DNA of 64,000 nt from Mycteria americana (GCF_035582795.1 NC_134367.1:46665062-46729061); one strand, 5' to 3'. Positions 46,201-58,980 are shown, numbered from the stretch's first letter. The notes: generated by a model from the sequence alone, not told the origin. Numbers and translations are program-made.

Positions 46201-46457
46201 ATGTATGTTTTCTATTTTTTCTAGTTGTTCAGAAAAGCGTCATAAATGTATTATCTTGAGAGCAGCTACAAAAAAACAACTATCAATCATGCTCTGTAAC
46301 AAAGATTCAAAAATTCAGATGACAACAGATTAAAAATAAATCAATCGACAAAGCTTTCTATATACTTACTTGGATCTTGCTGGTGCTGAAATGACTGCAT
46401 CCACTGCTGTTGGTTCAAAGGCCATTGCTGCCAAGGTTGTCCACCTTGATCCCACAT
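31180..46457 (-). CDS. PNISR: PNISR, PNN-interacting serine/arginine-rich protein (11 coding exons)
   Basis: Nuclear speckle SR-related protein that binds pinin and is tied to pre-mRNA splicing. Coding exons (minus strand) are 46370-46457, 44934-45119, 41674-41897, 39811-39997, 39357-39547, 38606-38743, 37465-37564, 36683-36736, 35222-35392, 31451-32552 and 31180-31210. They sum to 2472 bases, 823 aa plus stop; human is about 805 aa. Every junction is GT-AG and in phase. Order of parts: Gln/Trp-rich N-terminus (1-30), Asn/Gly/Pro-rich region (30-230) with a collagen-like proline run, a charged coiled-coil-like segment (about 230-290), an acidic Ser/Glu segment (292-338), a conserved block MLTKMLLTEILLDVT (339-371), an acidic plus coiled-coil segment (390-450), and a long RS/RE/KE-rich domain (about 480-813). 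Untranslated 5' sequence is spliced on from the CpG island near 59.4 kb. Confidence 0.95.
31451..32552 (-). CDS. PNISR: PNISR large RS-domain exon
   Basis: Acceptor TTTTCAG|AAGAAAAG and donor ATCAAG|GTAGTA; 1102 bases. It encodes EEKLQSEKVSKEMNEF, a poly-Ser stretch, SPKRKKRHSRSR, many RS/RD repeats (RSRSRDRRKTEDQRR), Lys/Glu-rich repeats and the conserved end SGKKASRKHKSKSRSR. The in-frame TAG lies 2 bases into the intron. Confidence 0.96.
35222..35392 (-). CDS. PNISR: PNISR coding exon, acidic and coiled-coil part
   Basis: Acceptor CACGCAG|GTGGACTGG and donor AGAAG|GTAAAT. It encodes GLGGYGSGDSEDERSDRG and then RHRIRQKQEAFWRKEREQQ, near-identical to the human protein as recalled. Confidence 0.95.
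36683..36736 (-). CDS. PNISR: PNISR small coding exon (54 nt)
   Basis: Acceptor ATACAAAG|CTCCTG and donor ACTCG|GTAAGT. It encodes APAKQLAQSSALASLTGLG using split codons at both ends; both flanks join in phase. Too short for an open-frame scan. Confidence 0.93.
37465..37564 (-). CDS. PNISR: PNISR coding exon, conserved helical block
   Basis: Acceptor TTCTTCAG|ATGATG and donor CTAAAG|GTATGC. It encodes MMLTKMLLTEILLDVTNEE and YYVAKDVHRKATK, the most conserved folded-looking block of the protein. A long A/T-rich simple tract (37421-37452) follows the donor. Confidence 0.95.
38606..38743 (-). CDS. PNISR: PNISR coding exon, acidic Ser/Glu segment
   Basis: Acceptor CTTGTAG|GACAGT and donor CAAATG|GTATTA; 46 whole codons starting DSDEEDEEAENTEA, then SRSPSPAPQEE and EMTEEEKEYQM. 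SPSP sites look like proline-directed kinase targets. Confidence 0.95.
39357..39547 (-). CDS. PNISR: PNISR coding exon, charged coiled-coil-like segment
   Basis: Acceptor TTATGTAG|ATGCTG and donor AAATTT|GTAAGT. It encodes DAVKRRTLPAWIREGLEKME and a long Lys/Glu-rich helix, ending GDGPRLPQKSKF. An 11-base G run (sense strand) lies about 46-56 bases before the acceptor. Confidence 0.95.
39811..39997 (-). CDS. PNISR: PNISR coding exon, proline-rich segment
   Basis: Acceptor TCTTTCAG|CATGGG and donor AGATTG|GTACAT. It encodes HGAAFGPPQGGFHPPYWQ, a collagen-like GPPGPPGPPAPPAPP run, then RRERPSFRDRQRSPIAMPVK. The proline run appears longer than in human as I recall it (GPPGPPAPP). Confidence 0.95.
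41214..41300. mobile_element. Possible ancient CR1-like or SINE remnant
   Basis: Inside a PNISR intron. The segment AAGAATCACAG, then GGATCATCCAGTCTATCTCC and CTGCAAATACAGGACTG, resembles a decayed repeat tail of the CR1/SINE type. Similarity is only by eye and family is uncertain. Confidence 0.35.
41674..41897 (-). CDS. PNISR: PNISR coding exon, Asn/Pro-rich segment
   Basis: Acceptor CTAAACAG|AATGGG and donor TATCAG|GTGAAA. It encodes EWGMPHQPPHPPPDQQWM, then PPSEDSNSQDSGEFAPDNRH and FNQNNHNFGGPPDNF, closely matching human. Confidence 0.96.
44934..45119 (-). CDS. PNISR: PNISR coding exon 2
   Basis: Acceptor ATTTTAG|GCCAGA and donor GCCAG|GTTTGT. It encodes QIDWAALAQAWIAQREASGQ, then GMMPNGQDISGIESGPNN and NFNRMWQP. 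Confidence 0.96.
46370..46457 (-). CDS. PNISR: PNISR first coding exon
   Basis: It encodes MWDQGGQPWQQWPLNQQQWM and QSFQHQQDP, identical to the family N-terminus as recalled, ending at donor ATCCA|GT-type site read as CCAA|GTAAGT with the split Ser codon completed in the next exon. The start has A at -3. Confidence 0.96.
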
Positions 46458-46488
46458 CTTTTAAGTCTTTATATAGTCTATATTTCAA
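46458..46488 (-). other. PNISR: PNISR 5' UTR in first coding exon
   Basis: About 31 untranslated bases lie between a probable acceptor (TATTTTTAG|TTGAAA) and the start codon, so further 5' UTR is spliced from upstream. Confidence 0.65.
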
Positions 46489-48325
46489 CTAAAAATAATA
46501 GTTGTATGTTTAAATAGATGCCCACGAAATATCACATAACTGAAACTTACATAACTGCAGATATAGTTAAGCCTTGCAAAGCAAGCTGAAGCAATGCTGG
46601 CTTATATTTTAAGATGGAGGAAATAGTTCATCCTTTAGAGTAATATCTGAAAATATTACTGTAAGATTTCAGAAGCCTAGTATGCTTTCTCTGTATTTTC
46701 GCAAAGAAATTATCTACAAAATGACGTTCGAGGAGAGATAAGCCAAGTTTGTAAGACAAGAACTCATCTGACAATAAATGCAATTTAAACTAAGTCAAAA
46801 TATAAATGACATTACTTAAATGATATCGTTGCCTGTTTCTTAGGGAAACGATGTGTAGTTTTCTACACAAGTGTCATGCAAAGCTGTTAAGCGAGACAAA
46901 GGAAAGTCACCGAATGGTAAAACACATTGTTAACAATTGCACTGGAGAACTGCACAGGTACAAGACGGTGTCCACATGCATTTTATGCATTGTACAGGCT
47001 CATTATAATCTCTAAATAATATATGCCTTCAAATCTGAGAAAGAAAAAAAAAAAATCTCTGCATAACTGTACATTTACCACATGGTCCCTTAAAATCACG
47101 AGAAACACTTTTCGGTGCCATGTTGTACATCCTCACTGAGCAGGCAGCAGCAGCCCTAGGACCTGATGGCATGGGAGCTCCACAACCTGCTTTAAGTGAA
47201 GCTCCAGGACCAGCTTTGCAAGAATTCAGTGAGGCACAGCAGTCTACCAGGTAGGTATGTCTATAATGGCATACCAGTTCCTTCCAGTCATTTGTACCTC
47301 CTGTGTACACCTAACCTGCTACACGTGGAGGACCAGAGAGTAGCCACCAACACTGCTCCAAACAGCTCTTCTGAAGACAAAGCCTGGGCACAGTTTTGGG
47401 AACACTTCACTCCAGGAACTGTTCCCAATGCCAGTACGGGTAAGACCACACCAAGCGCGACTCCTTCTGCCCTTCCCAGTCTGTTAACAACTTCTCAACA
47501 GGCTTTCCACTCTCAATGCATATATCCTCACGCCATTCAATACACAATCCTTGATTTCATGCTAGAGAAGCATCATCCATGTAGGCCGTTTCAAACACTC
47601 CAAACTTAAAAGAACCAGAGAAAAATTCATTCCTTGAGGTCACAGGAGCACACAAGACCTAGTCGACGCTCACAGCCAAGTGCAATAGAGAATAGATGAA
47701 TAGAGCCTGCCTGCTTCAGAGGAAACTAGCTCAAAGCAGCCGGTCCCACTCGGGTGGCCAGCCAGGAACATAACCCCAACCATTCTTACTGAGCAGGACG
47801 CACACAGCCCCACAGACAGAGCCGGCTTTCGGCGGACACAAGAGCAGCAATTAGAGTGGGTCCTGCTTGCAAAGGGATCTCATGCTTTGTGCTTACACAT
47901 TCATATGAATAATGGCATGATTGCAAGGAAGAGAGCATCACGCTACAAAAATGCACAACAAAAAAAGCTGTACATAACGTTGTGGGGTGTTGGGTCATGC
48001 AGAGATGAATGCAAGCTCACATACTTCTGTCAAATTTTATTTTTAATCTGAAAAACTGGAGATCACCTTTGTTTTGAGACTGCTTACATTCAAGCCAGTA
48101 CAAAAACTACATATGTATGGCTCAGAAAAATTCAGCTGCAAATGCATTTTTGGGGGCTTTAAACAAGACCAGATCAACTTTGGGAACAGGGGGGAGTATT
48201 GAACAAAACTTACTTTTCTACTTTCACAATCTTTTCTTGCCAAATTAAGTATTTAGTTTTTTTCCTTTTCCACAGTATCCTCATGATATTCAAACTTTTA
48301 GTAGGTGAAGACAGTGTCCTCCTTT

Positions 48326-48395
48326 TGTTTTTGTTTTTGGGTTTTTTTTGTTTTTTTTTTTTTGGGGGGGGGGTGTTGTTGTTGTTTTTTTTAAA
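48326..48395. repeat. T/G-rich low-complexity tract
   Basis: Runs of T broken by single G, then ten G and a (TTG)n stretch. It produces spurious open frames on both strands. Confidence 0.85.
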
Positions 48396-51300
48396 CATTT
48401 TGATCTTTACCTAGGAAGTCAACTTTCTTACACCACTTGAGAGTAAAAAAGTGGCTAATGGACACTTAATCCAACACTTAAGCTGGCCCTGCCACTCCTA
48501 GCTCTCCAAGTACTCATACATACATATTTTGTACACAAAGTATGAAAAAGTAATTTCTCATACTATTTTCACCCTCAAGAAAGAAAAAAGTAACTGTTTC
48601 TTCCTCCCCTCAATTCACCTTTCCATCCAGAATCCAAATGCTTTCAATTATCAAAATAAACTTTTTTACATCTTAAATCAAAGTTTCAACAATTGTGGTT
48701 CAAGATAACCACAAGCCTTCAAAGCACTGCACAGCCTCACAGTGCCACTCCCTTGTTTCCAGCTGTTAAATCACATTAGTGATAATAAAAATGTATTTCA
48801 GTAATTCTGGTATCACTTTTTTACCTAAATATACAATACCTTGGAAAAAGTTTGTGAAATGTCACTAAAATAAACTCAGCAAAAGATTTTGAATATTAAA
48901 TTGTTCCACCAATAATGTAAGAGGCACGTTTGCATATAACTGAATGCCAAAAAAAAAAAAAAATCAATTTTTCAAACAGTTAAAGAAATTGTCAACTTCT
49001 CTTATGGAAGTGTAGCAATATTAAGAGCACCTCTACAAATTCAGCTGAATTGGAACCTCCTACACACAGTTTTTACTCGATTGGATCAGATGAGCTTTAT
49101 TTTTATTGGACTGGCTATATCACTGTCCTAAAGTCTTGGACATTCAGGATTTTTTTTTTTACATGCTCCAGCTAAAACAATTAAGTTGCAATAAACCTTT
49201 GTACCTGTTAAAACACTTATTGGTTATCTGTTTCTCATGGAAAAGGATGTTTAGTATTCTAGCCTTTTTTTCTTTATTCTCTCACTATGGACAAACTGAA
49301 GCACTAGTTTGGAGTGTAAGAAGGTCTAAGGTAATAAATTCCTCCAAACCTCCTCTGTATAACCTGCCCCCAAAACAGCAAGTACCTTACTATTTTACAA
49401 GGTGTTCAAAGAAATTAATTCAACTTTTTTTGTGGGGGAGATAAATTATTCTGCAGCTATATCAACAGGCACTGAAAAGGTGACCAAGAGACACAGAAGA
49501 CAGACAGTGACTTTAGGCAGCAGCAGCATTCGTTCTCCTCCTGGCTTCCCTCTCAGCAAGTTATCATGTCCGCGCTCCTGAGGGAAGCAGTGCCAAAGGA
49601 CTCCACCATCTCCCCATTAGAGAGCAGCACTGACCCAGGCCACCTAGCACTCCTCTGGGCTGCTCCCAAGCACGTTTCAGGTGTCATCACAGACCTGGGA
49701 CCCAGCGGGCAGTTGGGACGTGTCTGTTCTGGTTTGGAAGGTCAGAGACTTTCACTCGGTGCCAGCTGGCTTCAGGGCCAGAGAAAAAAACCCAGTCAGG
49801 TTTTAGTTGTTAGCATACATAGCTGCTTCTCCATCACTCTGCAACATAATATGGCCTACAGTCTTCAACTTTCCCCAGAGAGATTATTTCACCTTATTAT
49901 TGCTATTTTGGGAAGAGAAATCAGGTGGGGAAGTGCAAAGCAGGAGGTCAGGACACAGACTTGATTTCTATTTTGATGCACAACAGTATGACAAGACAGC
50001 AACAACTGTGTAAAACCCTGAAGAACTTCAACTTTTGGTTAATTCAATTTATGCCATCCAGATCAGACTGATTTAAAAATCGCTGCCATTTGAAACTGAT
50101 AATTTTAGTTTGTGAACTGTATTTGAAAGCTTTTAATTCTGTATTGCATTTGTACTTTCAACTGTTTTCCTGAAGAAATGTTGATTTTCATACACTGGCA
50201 ACTATAAAACATGCTGGCTTTCAAGTACACAGATTTATTACCAAATTCAGTGCAAAAAGTTTCTTTACTAATCAGAAATATGTACTACACAAATACTTAA
50301 GCAATTATATCACTTACTTTATGCATCTGTATATGTACACACAAAAGCCCTTTTTCAAATATCATGTGAAAACTGGCCAAAACTATTTCAAATTTTCTAT
50401 TTATTTCAACTCATCTTCATTGTTGTGCTATTTTTGGACAAAACAGGAATTGGATAAGGAAGGAACAAAATTAGCATCTTAAAATGTTTATAAAACTAAC
50501 CTTAACCTGGCTAAAAGAGAAGACCACACATAGTCAAATTCTTTTAGTATTGAAAACTAAATGATGTATTTTAAATATGCACTATTCAAAGCTAGTGAAC
50601 AGAAGAGGTTTGTTCTAAGGCCTCCTTCTATACAGTGACCCGAAACAGCAGGACACCCCTTTCTAAGAAACCGATTTCTCTGCTTTTTCACTCCCTGCTT
50701 GGTTTCCTGCACTTTTTCCAAGTTTTCACTAACCAGTATATGGTAAACATGAAAAAGGTACTTGATGAAAAGCCTTTTCACTTACTACAGGGAGGCTACA
50801 AGCATTTAAAGGTGGTTTGTCTTCACAAATTGTTTTGCTAAGCACCGCAGTGTTTAACGGTTTCATCTGCTTTTAAGTTTCAGAGGCAAACAAACTGGCT
50901 TTAGCTCTTAATTTTAAGTTATCATATTCTCAAAGATAACTAAATAAATCTTATATACACACATCTATTAAATGACATGCACATAGGCTATTTGATGTTA
51001 CTCTTTTTTACATAAAAGTAATGTAACTTTGTATACTGCTTGTGAAACTTTACTGAGAAGAGTATAAGAACTTTTCAACAGAAGCTCAATACTGTCCCAT
51101 CATACATCACTGACATTTTCTTCTGCTAGTGATGCCATTTTAAAGATGTGAAAAATAAAAGCAGACCGAGGCAAATCTTACCATAATGAACAAAACAGAT
51201 GTGAGAGTTAACAAAATAACACTTTTGAACTTCAGTGCCGTAACTGGAAAGGGCACAAATTACTTCTAAAAGAACTCACAAAACACAGCAAAGAAAATGT

Positions 51301-54300
51301 AGCCTGTTCTCAGTAACTTTAAATTTACTACAAGGGATTCACTCCCAATACTGAGGAGGAAAAAACACCTCAAAAACCCAAACCCAAAACAATGCCTCTC
51401 CCCCACCAAATCAGTAACTTAAAGGCTTGAAACAGCTGAAACCTCTTGTACTAATGCACATGACAAGAAGCAAACATTATTTTCCTGAGACACATCAAGT
51501 ACTAATAATGGAGAAAAGAGAATCAAAGTCCTCTCCCACCTAATTAAAATCCGCATTGCCAAAACTAACTTAGGATGCTGCCACACAAATTATAAACAAG
51601 TTTTAATTTCTTACAAAGTCCCAAATCAGCATCACCTCAAAGAAAGAGGCTTCACCTAACCCAATGGACAGCTCTAAGCCTACTTCCCACTAGTGACACA
51701 AGGCCAAATACACAGCAGAGCATCCAAATCACAGTGAAACAAGCTTTATTTTCCACTGAAAGGCGGGGGAGAGATGAATACTGGCTAAAATCTACTAAAT
51801 TCAAACATTAGCAAGACACTTACTTACTGACAGAGGGGTACATCAACTGAGAAGTCATTAAGACAGTCTGGTTCCGATGTCACCAGTGCGTACAACAGGT
51901 TTTGAAAAGCAAACAGGTTCAAAGAATGGATCCATTTTACGGGTACCTACTTCCAAAGGAAAATTCAGATACTACCCCCCCTTATGATGATGGGTTAAGG
52001 TTCTTTTACTTAGCTGTTCTACCCTCCAATTCAATTTGATATAGCCTTTCTGCTTTCTCTCTCTCTAGCAAACACGAATAAACAAAAGAACATTTATTGG
52101 TGCTTCAAGAGCCATTCCCTGATGTCAGATCACAGAACAGGAACCTGAATCTATTAACAATCTGTTTACCAATGAAGAAACAGAAGCCAATTCAGGATTC
52201 TTTTTGTTTTATACAGAAACAATCACATGGGAAAAACATCCCGTCAATTCACATTTAATTTCCGTTACATGTACTTAACAGATTATGAAAAGTTAGTGTA
52301 ATAGCTCAAAATTTTGCTAGAGTTTTTAAGAGCAGACATGTTTTGAAGTGTGTTCTGTTGTATGTTTAAAAAAAAAAAGATTCCTATTCAAAGGCTGGAC
52401 CTACTGGAACTTTATTCAAAGGCAGGATCTGCTGAAGTTTTATTATAGCAAATTACTAGTACTAAAACGTGCCACCTTTGAGAGGATTGCTGGTGAAAGC
52501 TCCCCTGCTGGCAATAAAAGCTGATACAGTGGCATAGATAGGATTTACCTTGATCCCCAGCAAACAGCAACCTCTGAGAGCCAACAGCACCCAGAAAAAT
52601 TTAAAGTTGGTGTCAAACTCTCTACTATACTTTAGTATTTTACCCAACAAAAAGCTAGGTTAAGACAGAGGAAGAAGAAATATTTTAAAAGGCACATTTC
52701 CATTCCTCTCCTCAATTGTGCTGTGCATCTCAGCTACAGATTACACCTCAGTGTTAACCTATTCTTTTAGGAAAAAAGGCATCTCCTTCAACCTGCCTAC
52801 TTGTTCACAAAATAACATATTTTCCAATACGGTTTTATGATGTGTCCAGACACACCACACACACTGAAAAGTATACAATTAGAAGCTACTTACCAGTAAC
52901 CAGAGTTTTGAGTGATAATTCATATGCTCACCTTTAACTCTGGGAGACTCCCCCCAGCATTCCCCACAAAACACAGTTACCTTGAAGCAAATTACAGACT
53001 TTCACACCAACGGGAATGCCACCCTGTCAAGTAGAGCATGGTTTCCTGACAACTTCCCAACAGCACAGTACTTGGCGAAGGCCCCCGTACTTAGTTGCCC
53101 ACTGATGTCAAAGATGGGCCCGTTTTTTAGACAAGGCCACCAACAGAACTTGAGCTCTAACAGATTCGCTCAGATTCCTTGGACAACTCTACCTCAGCAG
53201 CTTCACAGGGTAAACTCATAAAATCTGTTATCCAGTTCAACAGCACGTGTGCAGAGGTAACTATGCTTGGACGTCTCAACAATGGAGAGGAGCAATCTTA
53301 GGGAGTGAGGCTCAGTCCTGTGAATGTCAAAAGACAAATCTCACTTGTCCTCCTGGAGATGCTATCTTCCTTACATGCCTTATGGCTGCAGCAGAACTGA
53401 AAAATAGCAAAAAATTTCCCCTGGAAAGATAAGCAAGACCTGCCCCTAAATAAAATTTAATAGAGCTAATGGATAATCTGAATTGCTCCAATTCATGCAG
53501 ATGGTCCAAGACAAGAAGCACAGAGGTTTACGAAGTTAGCTCAGCTCCAGAAGAGCATCAGGAAGATAACTAACCGTACCTAGTTGTACTCAGATGAGTA
53601 CATCTAGCAGATTCTTTCTTGCGCCTTCAAAGAACCTCCCGTCATTGTGACAATATGCTTCTCGTCAATATGAACGTTACACAGCATCAGAACTACGCAG
53701 AACTACCTTACACATCAACAGCTCCTGCAGCAGAAGAGATCTAGAGATTCTGAACGGCTTGTCCCAGGAAATTAATGGAAGTGAAATATCTTGGCAATGA
53801 AAAACAAATATTCTTTGGAAGATTAAATTACATAGGATATTTGTTAGAAGCAAGATTACCTCAACTCCAAGAAATCAGGAGACAGCCTAGGACTCAGGCT
53901 GTCCCTAGGAGGAAAGTAACAGGCACCTTCTGCTGCTTCATGAACTGACGAGATCGAGGTTAGGAACTCCTACATCAGACATCAACATCATTTGACCAGA
54001 TCTCCAGGACACAATCTGGCAGTCTGGTTTATTCAACCCTGTAGATAGGTAGACTAATGACAGATGATTCTGGACCCCACAGAACCAGAGCCAATAATCA
54101 AGTGCTTTCTGATGCAGAAGAGAGGCTGTTACATCATCGTTCTGATAATGTTACTCATCATCCCTGAACGGCAGGTCCATACGTAACACAAGATGGCCTG
54201 ACAAGTTTTACTTGCAATCTGAGCTCTAATACATAGCTGCAGAAGTTCTTCTGGTGACTAAAGATCTTGTCTTGCTGGCCTTCCAAACAGGCACTGCATT

Positions 54301-56388
54301 TTAGCAAAGAAGTATCCATTACCTAAATAAACAAAGAAGCTGAAACCGCAGGCCATCATGCATACTTTGAGAATGCCTACACAGCTAGTCTTTGGACCCC
54401 AGGGTTTAAAGACAACACCCTCTTTTTGATATTCCATTCATAGGTCAGATATCTAGGTAAAAAAACCAGACATTCCATCTCCTCTAAGATAACCTGCCAT
54501 TGCAGCCATGACTTTTTGACTATCTTTAGGTCTACAGAGTAGCTGAAGGGAAGGACCCCAAGAAGTAGGAGTCCTGGTTTGTAATAAACTGCAAGTACTG
54601 TTTTTGAAACAAATTAATATGAAATAATCAGTGTCATTAGCTAGGTAATCTTTTGGCATGAGCTCAAGACAACACAAGCAGCAAAGGTACATCAGTCTCT
54701 GTTTGATGCTCTTTGTGGAATTCCTGTGCTGCAGGTAGTCGTCTACGTCACACCTTGAGAAGGATCTCAAAAGCACCACATGCTCTGTGGGCAGAGCTTG
54801 TCTGTCCCATATAGGCTTAGGCTCTGGACCTAAAGGAAAATGGAGAGGTCTCAGAAGCAGAGGTCCCGGAAATCAACAGCCTGATCTCTTCATCTTTTGT
54901 GCGAGCACCTTGTTCTAATGTAAGGTCTTTTCCTTTCATTCAAGGTAGCTGATATTGACTCTGTGAAGTTTTAGCACAGTGACTGAAGGTTTATGGTGAA
55001 TTTCCATGATGAATTTTGTGGAACTGCTCAGTTGCAAACAGGATAAATCTAGCCATACATTCACAACACCTGGAGCAAAGCAGTTAGTAGAAAGACAGGA
55101 ATCAGACCAATGCCACCAAGAGTTCAAGCTGAACAGTTACTTGAGAGCTGGTTTTCCCCCTGCTTCCTCCCACTATGTTATTGCTTCATCAGGGTCATGA
55201 ATGCATAGACATCACTGATGAGGCTGGAAGGACTAGTGGATAAATACTCTAAGGATACAACCCCAACAGTTCACATTTCTCCCAAGGAATTACATAGAGC
55301 AGCTCATCCATGGTATTATCGACATGCAATCGTGCTGGAGTCCAAAGTCAATAAAGGACACAGACTGTATAAACTCCAAGAATATCTATCTCAATGTGCT
55401 CCAAACTGGAAGGAAACAAACTGAGCACTTCTTCCACGACTGTGTCACTGGAATAAAGAATACTTTACTGTAAGAATCTGTACACAACAGGTGTGACTGA
55501 AAAGAGAGATGCAAAGGAAAAATGGCCTTGCACACCTCAAGGAGCCACTCTACCAAGAAGAAAAAAATTAATGCAGAAAGGGTACCACAAGAATCATCAG
55601 CTGGTGGTCTTAATGTGGGAGACCCAGGTAAGTCAGAACACCTCTGCAGCTGAAAAGATCTGGGAGTATGAAAAAGCGCTGCACCCTATGCACCCACATA
55701 GGAACAAACTCTAGGACTTACTACAGAAGGACTGCAGACACACATTCACTCAGAGTCAGAACAAATGCATACCATCACTCAAACAAAAACATACCAGCTT
55801 CCATTTTATTTGGGAAAACGAGTTTTTACTACTATATTATATTCAGCTGCTGATAAGAAAATGAAACATTTACAGGTTAAGTTCGCAACAAATCAGGAAA
55901 AAAAGTTAAAAATCACTATCTTGACTGCTACTCTGTTTCATCCATCCCACTTTTAGTTGGCCAAAGACTTCTCTACATCACCTAGGGCACCACCCTAAGC
56001 TGTCACAGGTATTTAATGCCCGGATACCGTGCATCTTTTCCTGAGAACCAGGAGCAACACCAACGTGCCTGCTGAGATCTGTTAGCAAGATGTCCAGTCA
56101 AAACACGTGTAAAATTCTTCCAGCCCATTTACAGTTGTGTATCACTAGAATGTTGGAGGCCAACTGAAGTTACTCCACTGCATTTCTTAACATCAGAACT
56201 ATTCTTCCTCAGAATGAAGAACAGAGGCTTTCCAAATGCGTAACCAAGATCCAAAATACAGAACCAGAAAAAGAACTGAAGAAAACAGCTTGTTCGGTAT
56301 CTACAAAGTTTTCCAGAACCTGGTTCACACGTCAGCATGTCTGACTAATATTTACAGTGCTACCAAGATGAAGTAGGCTGAACAAAGG

Positions 56389-56395
<7 letters not shown>

Positions 56396-56421
<26 letters not shown>
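56396..56421. repeat. Poly-A tract (26 A)
   Basis: Twenty-six consecutive A. No retroposed gene body was recognised next to it. Confidence 0.9.
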
Positions 56422-57915
56422 GTACTATGAAAACTTCTTCAGTGAGTCATTCAAGCAGTCTAGCTTCCAAGGTCTGTTATTTTAAATTTAAATCCACATA
56501 TCCACTGAACTGAAGCCAACCCTTTTAAAAGAACAAAAGGACCAGATATTGGCAACCCAGGTATCATTTACTTATTTTTTTGTATTTTGAAGACATAAGG
56601 ACAAATACATGCTTTGGTTATCATAAAGCACCAAAACCACTGCTAAAACATTCACTGTCAGAGAAACATAGTCACTTAAGTAGTTTGAATCAAAACTCTA
56701 TTGGATTTGGGAAAAAAACAAGTCTGCTCTGATTATTTTTTGCATGTATCATTCCACTAGAAGACCTGATGCTAGATTTTTAATTAGCCACATAACACAG
56801 CACTAATTTTTTTCTGAACCGTCCACCTGCAACTTCCTGCTTGATGAACATGCTCTGTACAAAAAAAGAATAGTATCAATAGCTAAATAAACAAACAACT
56901 ATTCCTCGCTGCTCATGAGCAGATATTACCCTCAATGATAAATACAGTTATCACTTAAGGAGGAGAGATCAGCTAGCGATGAAAGTAAGAATGTTTAATG
57001 AAACCTACCGACAGTATTATTTGTTGCCAAAGGCAGACTTATGATTATCACGTATCTCAGTCATGAAAAGAAGGGAGACTGTACACTCCTGTCTCCATAA
57101 TATCTTTGCATAATCCTGCACCTAACTGAAAATTAAACATGGTTAAGACTCCTCTCTACCACTACAGGTTATATGGCGAGTTGTCCAGTAAAAATTTGTG
57201 GAACTGTGCTAAATTTGTGGTCTCTCAAGCCCTGCAATACCTCTGAGCCCAAAAGTGGAGAAACCACTCTTTCAGAACAGGAGTTTGCATGTCACATGTG
57301 ACAAAGACAATACAGGAAGTCTCATAATGCCATAATAGCAGAGATGACACAGGTTTGCTGCTGCCCCACATTAAAAATCAGTAGTTTGTCTTCTGATTCG
57401 CCACTGAATTGTCAGTAATGCTAGCGACTTGTCCCTGGACAAAGCCAAGGCTCCCAGTTCCTCCCGTGTTCTACAATCAGGGGGAACCGCAGCGTCTGTC
57501 ACCTCCATGAGAGGCACCATCTCTCAGCGCAGCCTGACTTCAGAATTCGAAAGGGGTTTCTTACGCCTACACAAGATACAGCTATTCAGCTGAACTGGAC
57601 CGTTATTTGTAACCCTATCTTTGTAAAATGATGTTTGAATATTGTTTGCTGGTAGACATGCCTTATGCTTTGATGCTTTGACATGCTTTATGCTTATACC
57701 ATTCCTCATCTTTAAAAGGTAGCTGGCTCTTTGCCTTAAAACAAATCCTTTAGTGCATCCCTTGCTCCCTGTATCCCACACCTTTCAATAAATATTGTTT
57801 GCATACAAACATTTACAGGTATGACTGTAAGAGAAGAAATGAACAACCAAGGTGGCTGCATACTCTGCATAGTAATTTGTTTCAGAAGCTTGGTAAATTT
57901 CAGCTGGGGTGGCAC

Positions 57916-58372
57916 ATCATAGAACCATCCAATGGTTTGGGCTGGAAGGGACCTTCAAAGACTATCCAGTCCAACCCCCCTGCCGTGGGCAGGGACACCT
58001 TCCACTAGACCAGAGCCCCATCCAACCTGACCTTGAACACCTCCAGTGATGGGGCATCCACAACTTCTCTGGGCAACCTGCTCCAGAGAAGTGTTTCACC
58101 ACCCTCATCGTGAAAAATTTCTTCCTTATGTCCAGTCTAAAGCTACCCTCTTTCAGTTTAAAACCACTGCCCCCTCGTCCTGTTACTACAGGCCCCGGTA
58201 ACAAGTCTTTCTCCATCTTTCTTATGAGCCCCCTTTAAGTACTGAAAGGCTGCAATAAGGTCTCCCTGGAGCCTTCTCTTCTCCAGGCTGAACAACCCCA
58301 ACTCTCTCAGCCTCTCTTCAGAGGAGAGGTATTCCAGCACTCTGACCATTTTTGTGGCCCCATCCTTAACTG
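57916..58372 (-). mobile_element. CR1 LINE, 5'-truncated, inverted
   Basis: Reverse-complement CR1 3' end: ATCATAGAACCATCCAATGG with GGGCTGGAAGGGACCTTCAA at its 3' terminus, then the full tail with the decayed frame (RLDIRKKFFTMRVVKH, frameshifted after it), and AGGCTGAACAACCCCAACTC. It is more diverged than the copy at 12 kb and of a different 3'-end type. Confidence 0.93.
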
Positions 58373-58980
58373 TAAAGTCTAGCACATGTCATCCAAGTTT
58401 AGTTCAACACTGAAGTTTGTGGGATTTTCTAAAAAAGTACTGAGAATCTGTGCGAATAAGTGCTTAATGCAAATAGGCCTACAAACCTGTGGTCTGTTTA
58501 AGGGTCGATTTAGAAACATCCGGCACTTGCCAAACTACTGAACCAGGCTCAGGTATCTTACAAACGTTGCTGCGTGCGACGACACTGTTAATTTTAGTTC
58601 TCTGGAGCCCTCCAGTGGAACGAGCTCATGAGAATAGCCACGAAACCCGTGAAACAGCACAAATATTCCACAAAGACATTTCATCCGCAGTAGCCAGGCT
58701 GCTGACAGAGTCAACTACCGAATCCTGGTGCACGTGTTGCTTCCTAACTAGGATACTGCCTAAATAAGTAGGTATTCTCCCCTGCGCATCGAGGGGCGTT
58801 ACTTTACTGGCAACGAGCAGCGTTCCTTCCGCACGTCCAGGGCCAGCTGCGCACTCCCCCCGCCGGCCTGCTTACGTGCGCCCCGCACGGGCCTCTCCCG
58901 CTCACCCCGCAGGGCCAACGGCACCCGCGGCGGCTTCACCCGCGGCAGGGGCGGCGCCGGGCCCCCCGCGCGGCCCTGGG

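Larger units (their letters stand above)
46489..57915 (-). other. PNISR: PNISR long 5' intron (or introns)
   Basis: No coding exon was recognised. It may hide extra 5' UTR exons, which cannot be told from sequence. It holds simple tracts: a T/G-rich stretch at 48326-48395 with a 10-base G run, an A run at about 48951-48963, and an uninterrupted A26 at 56396-56421. Confidence 0.55.
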
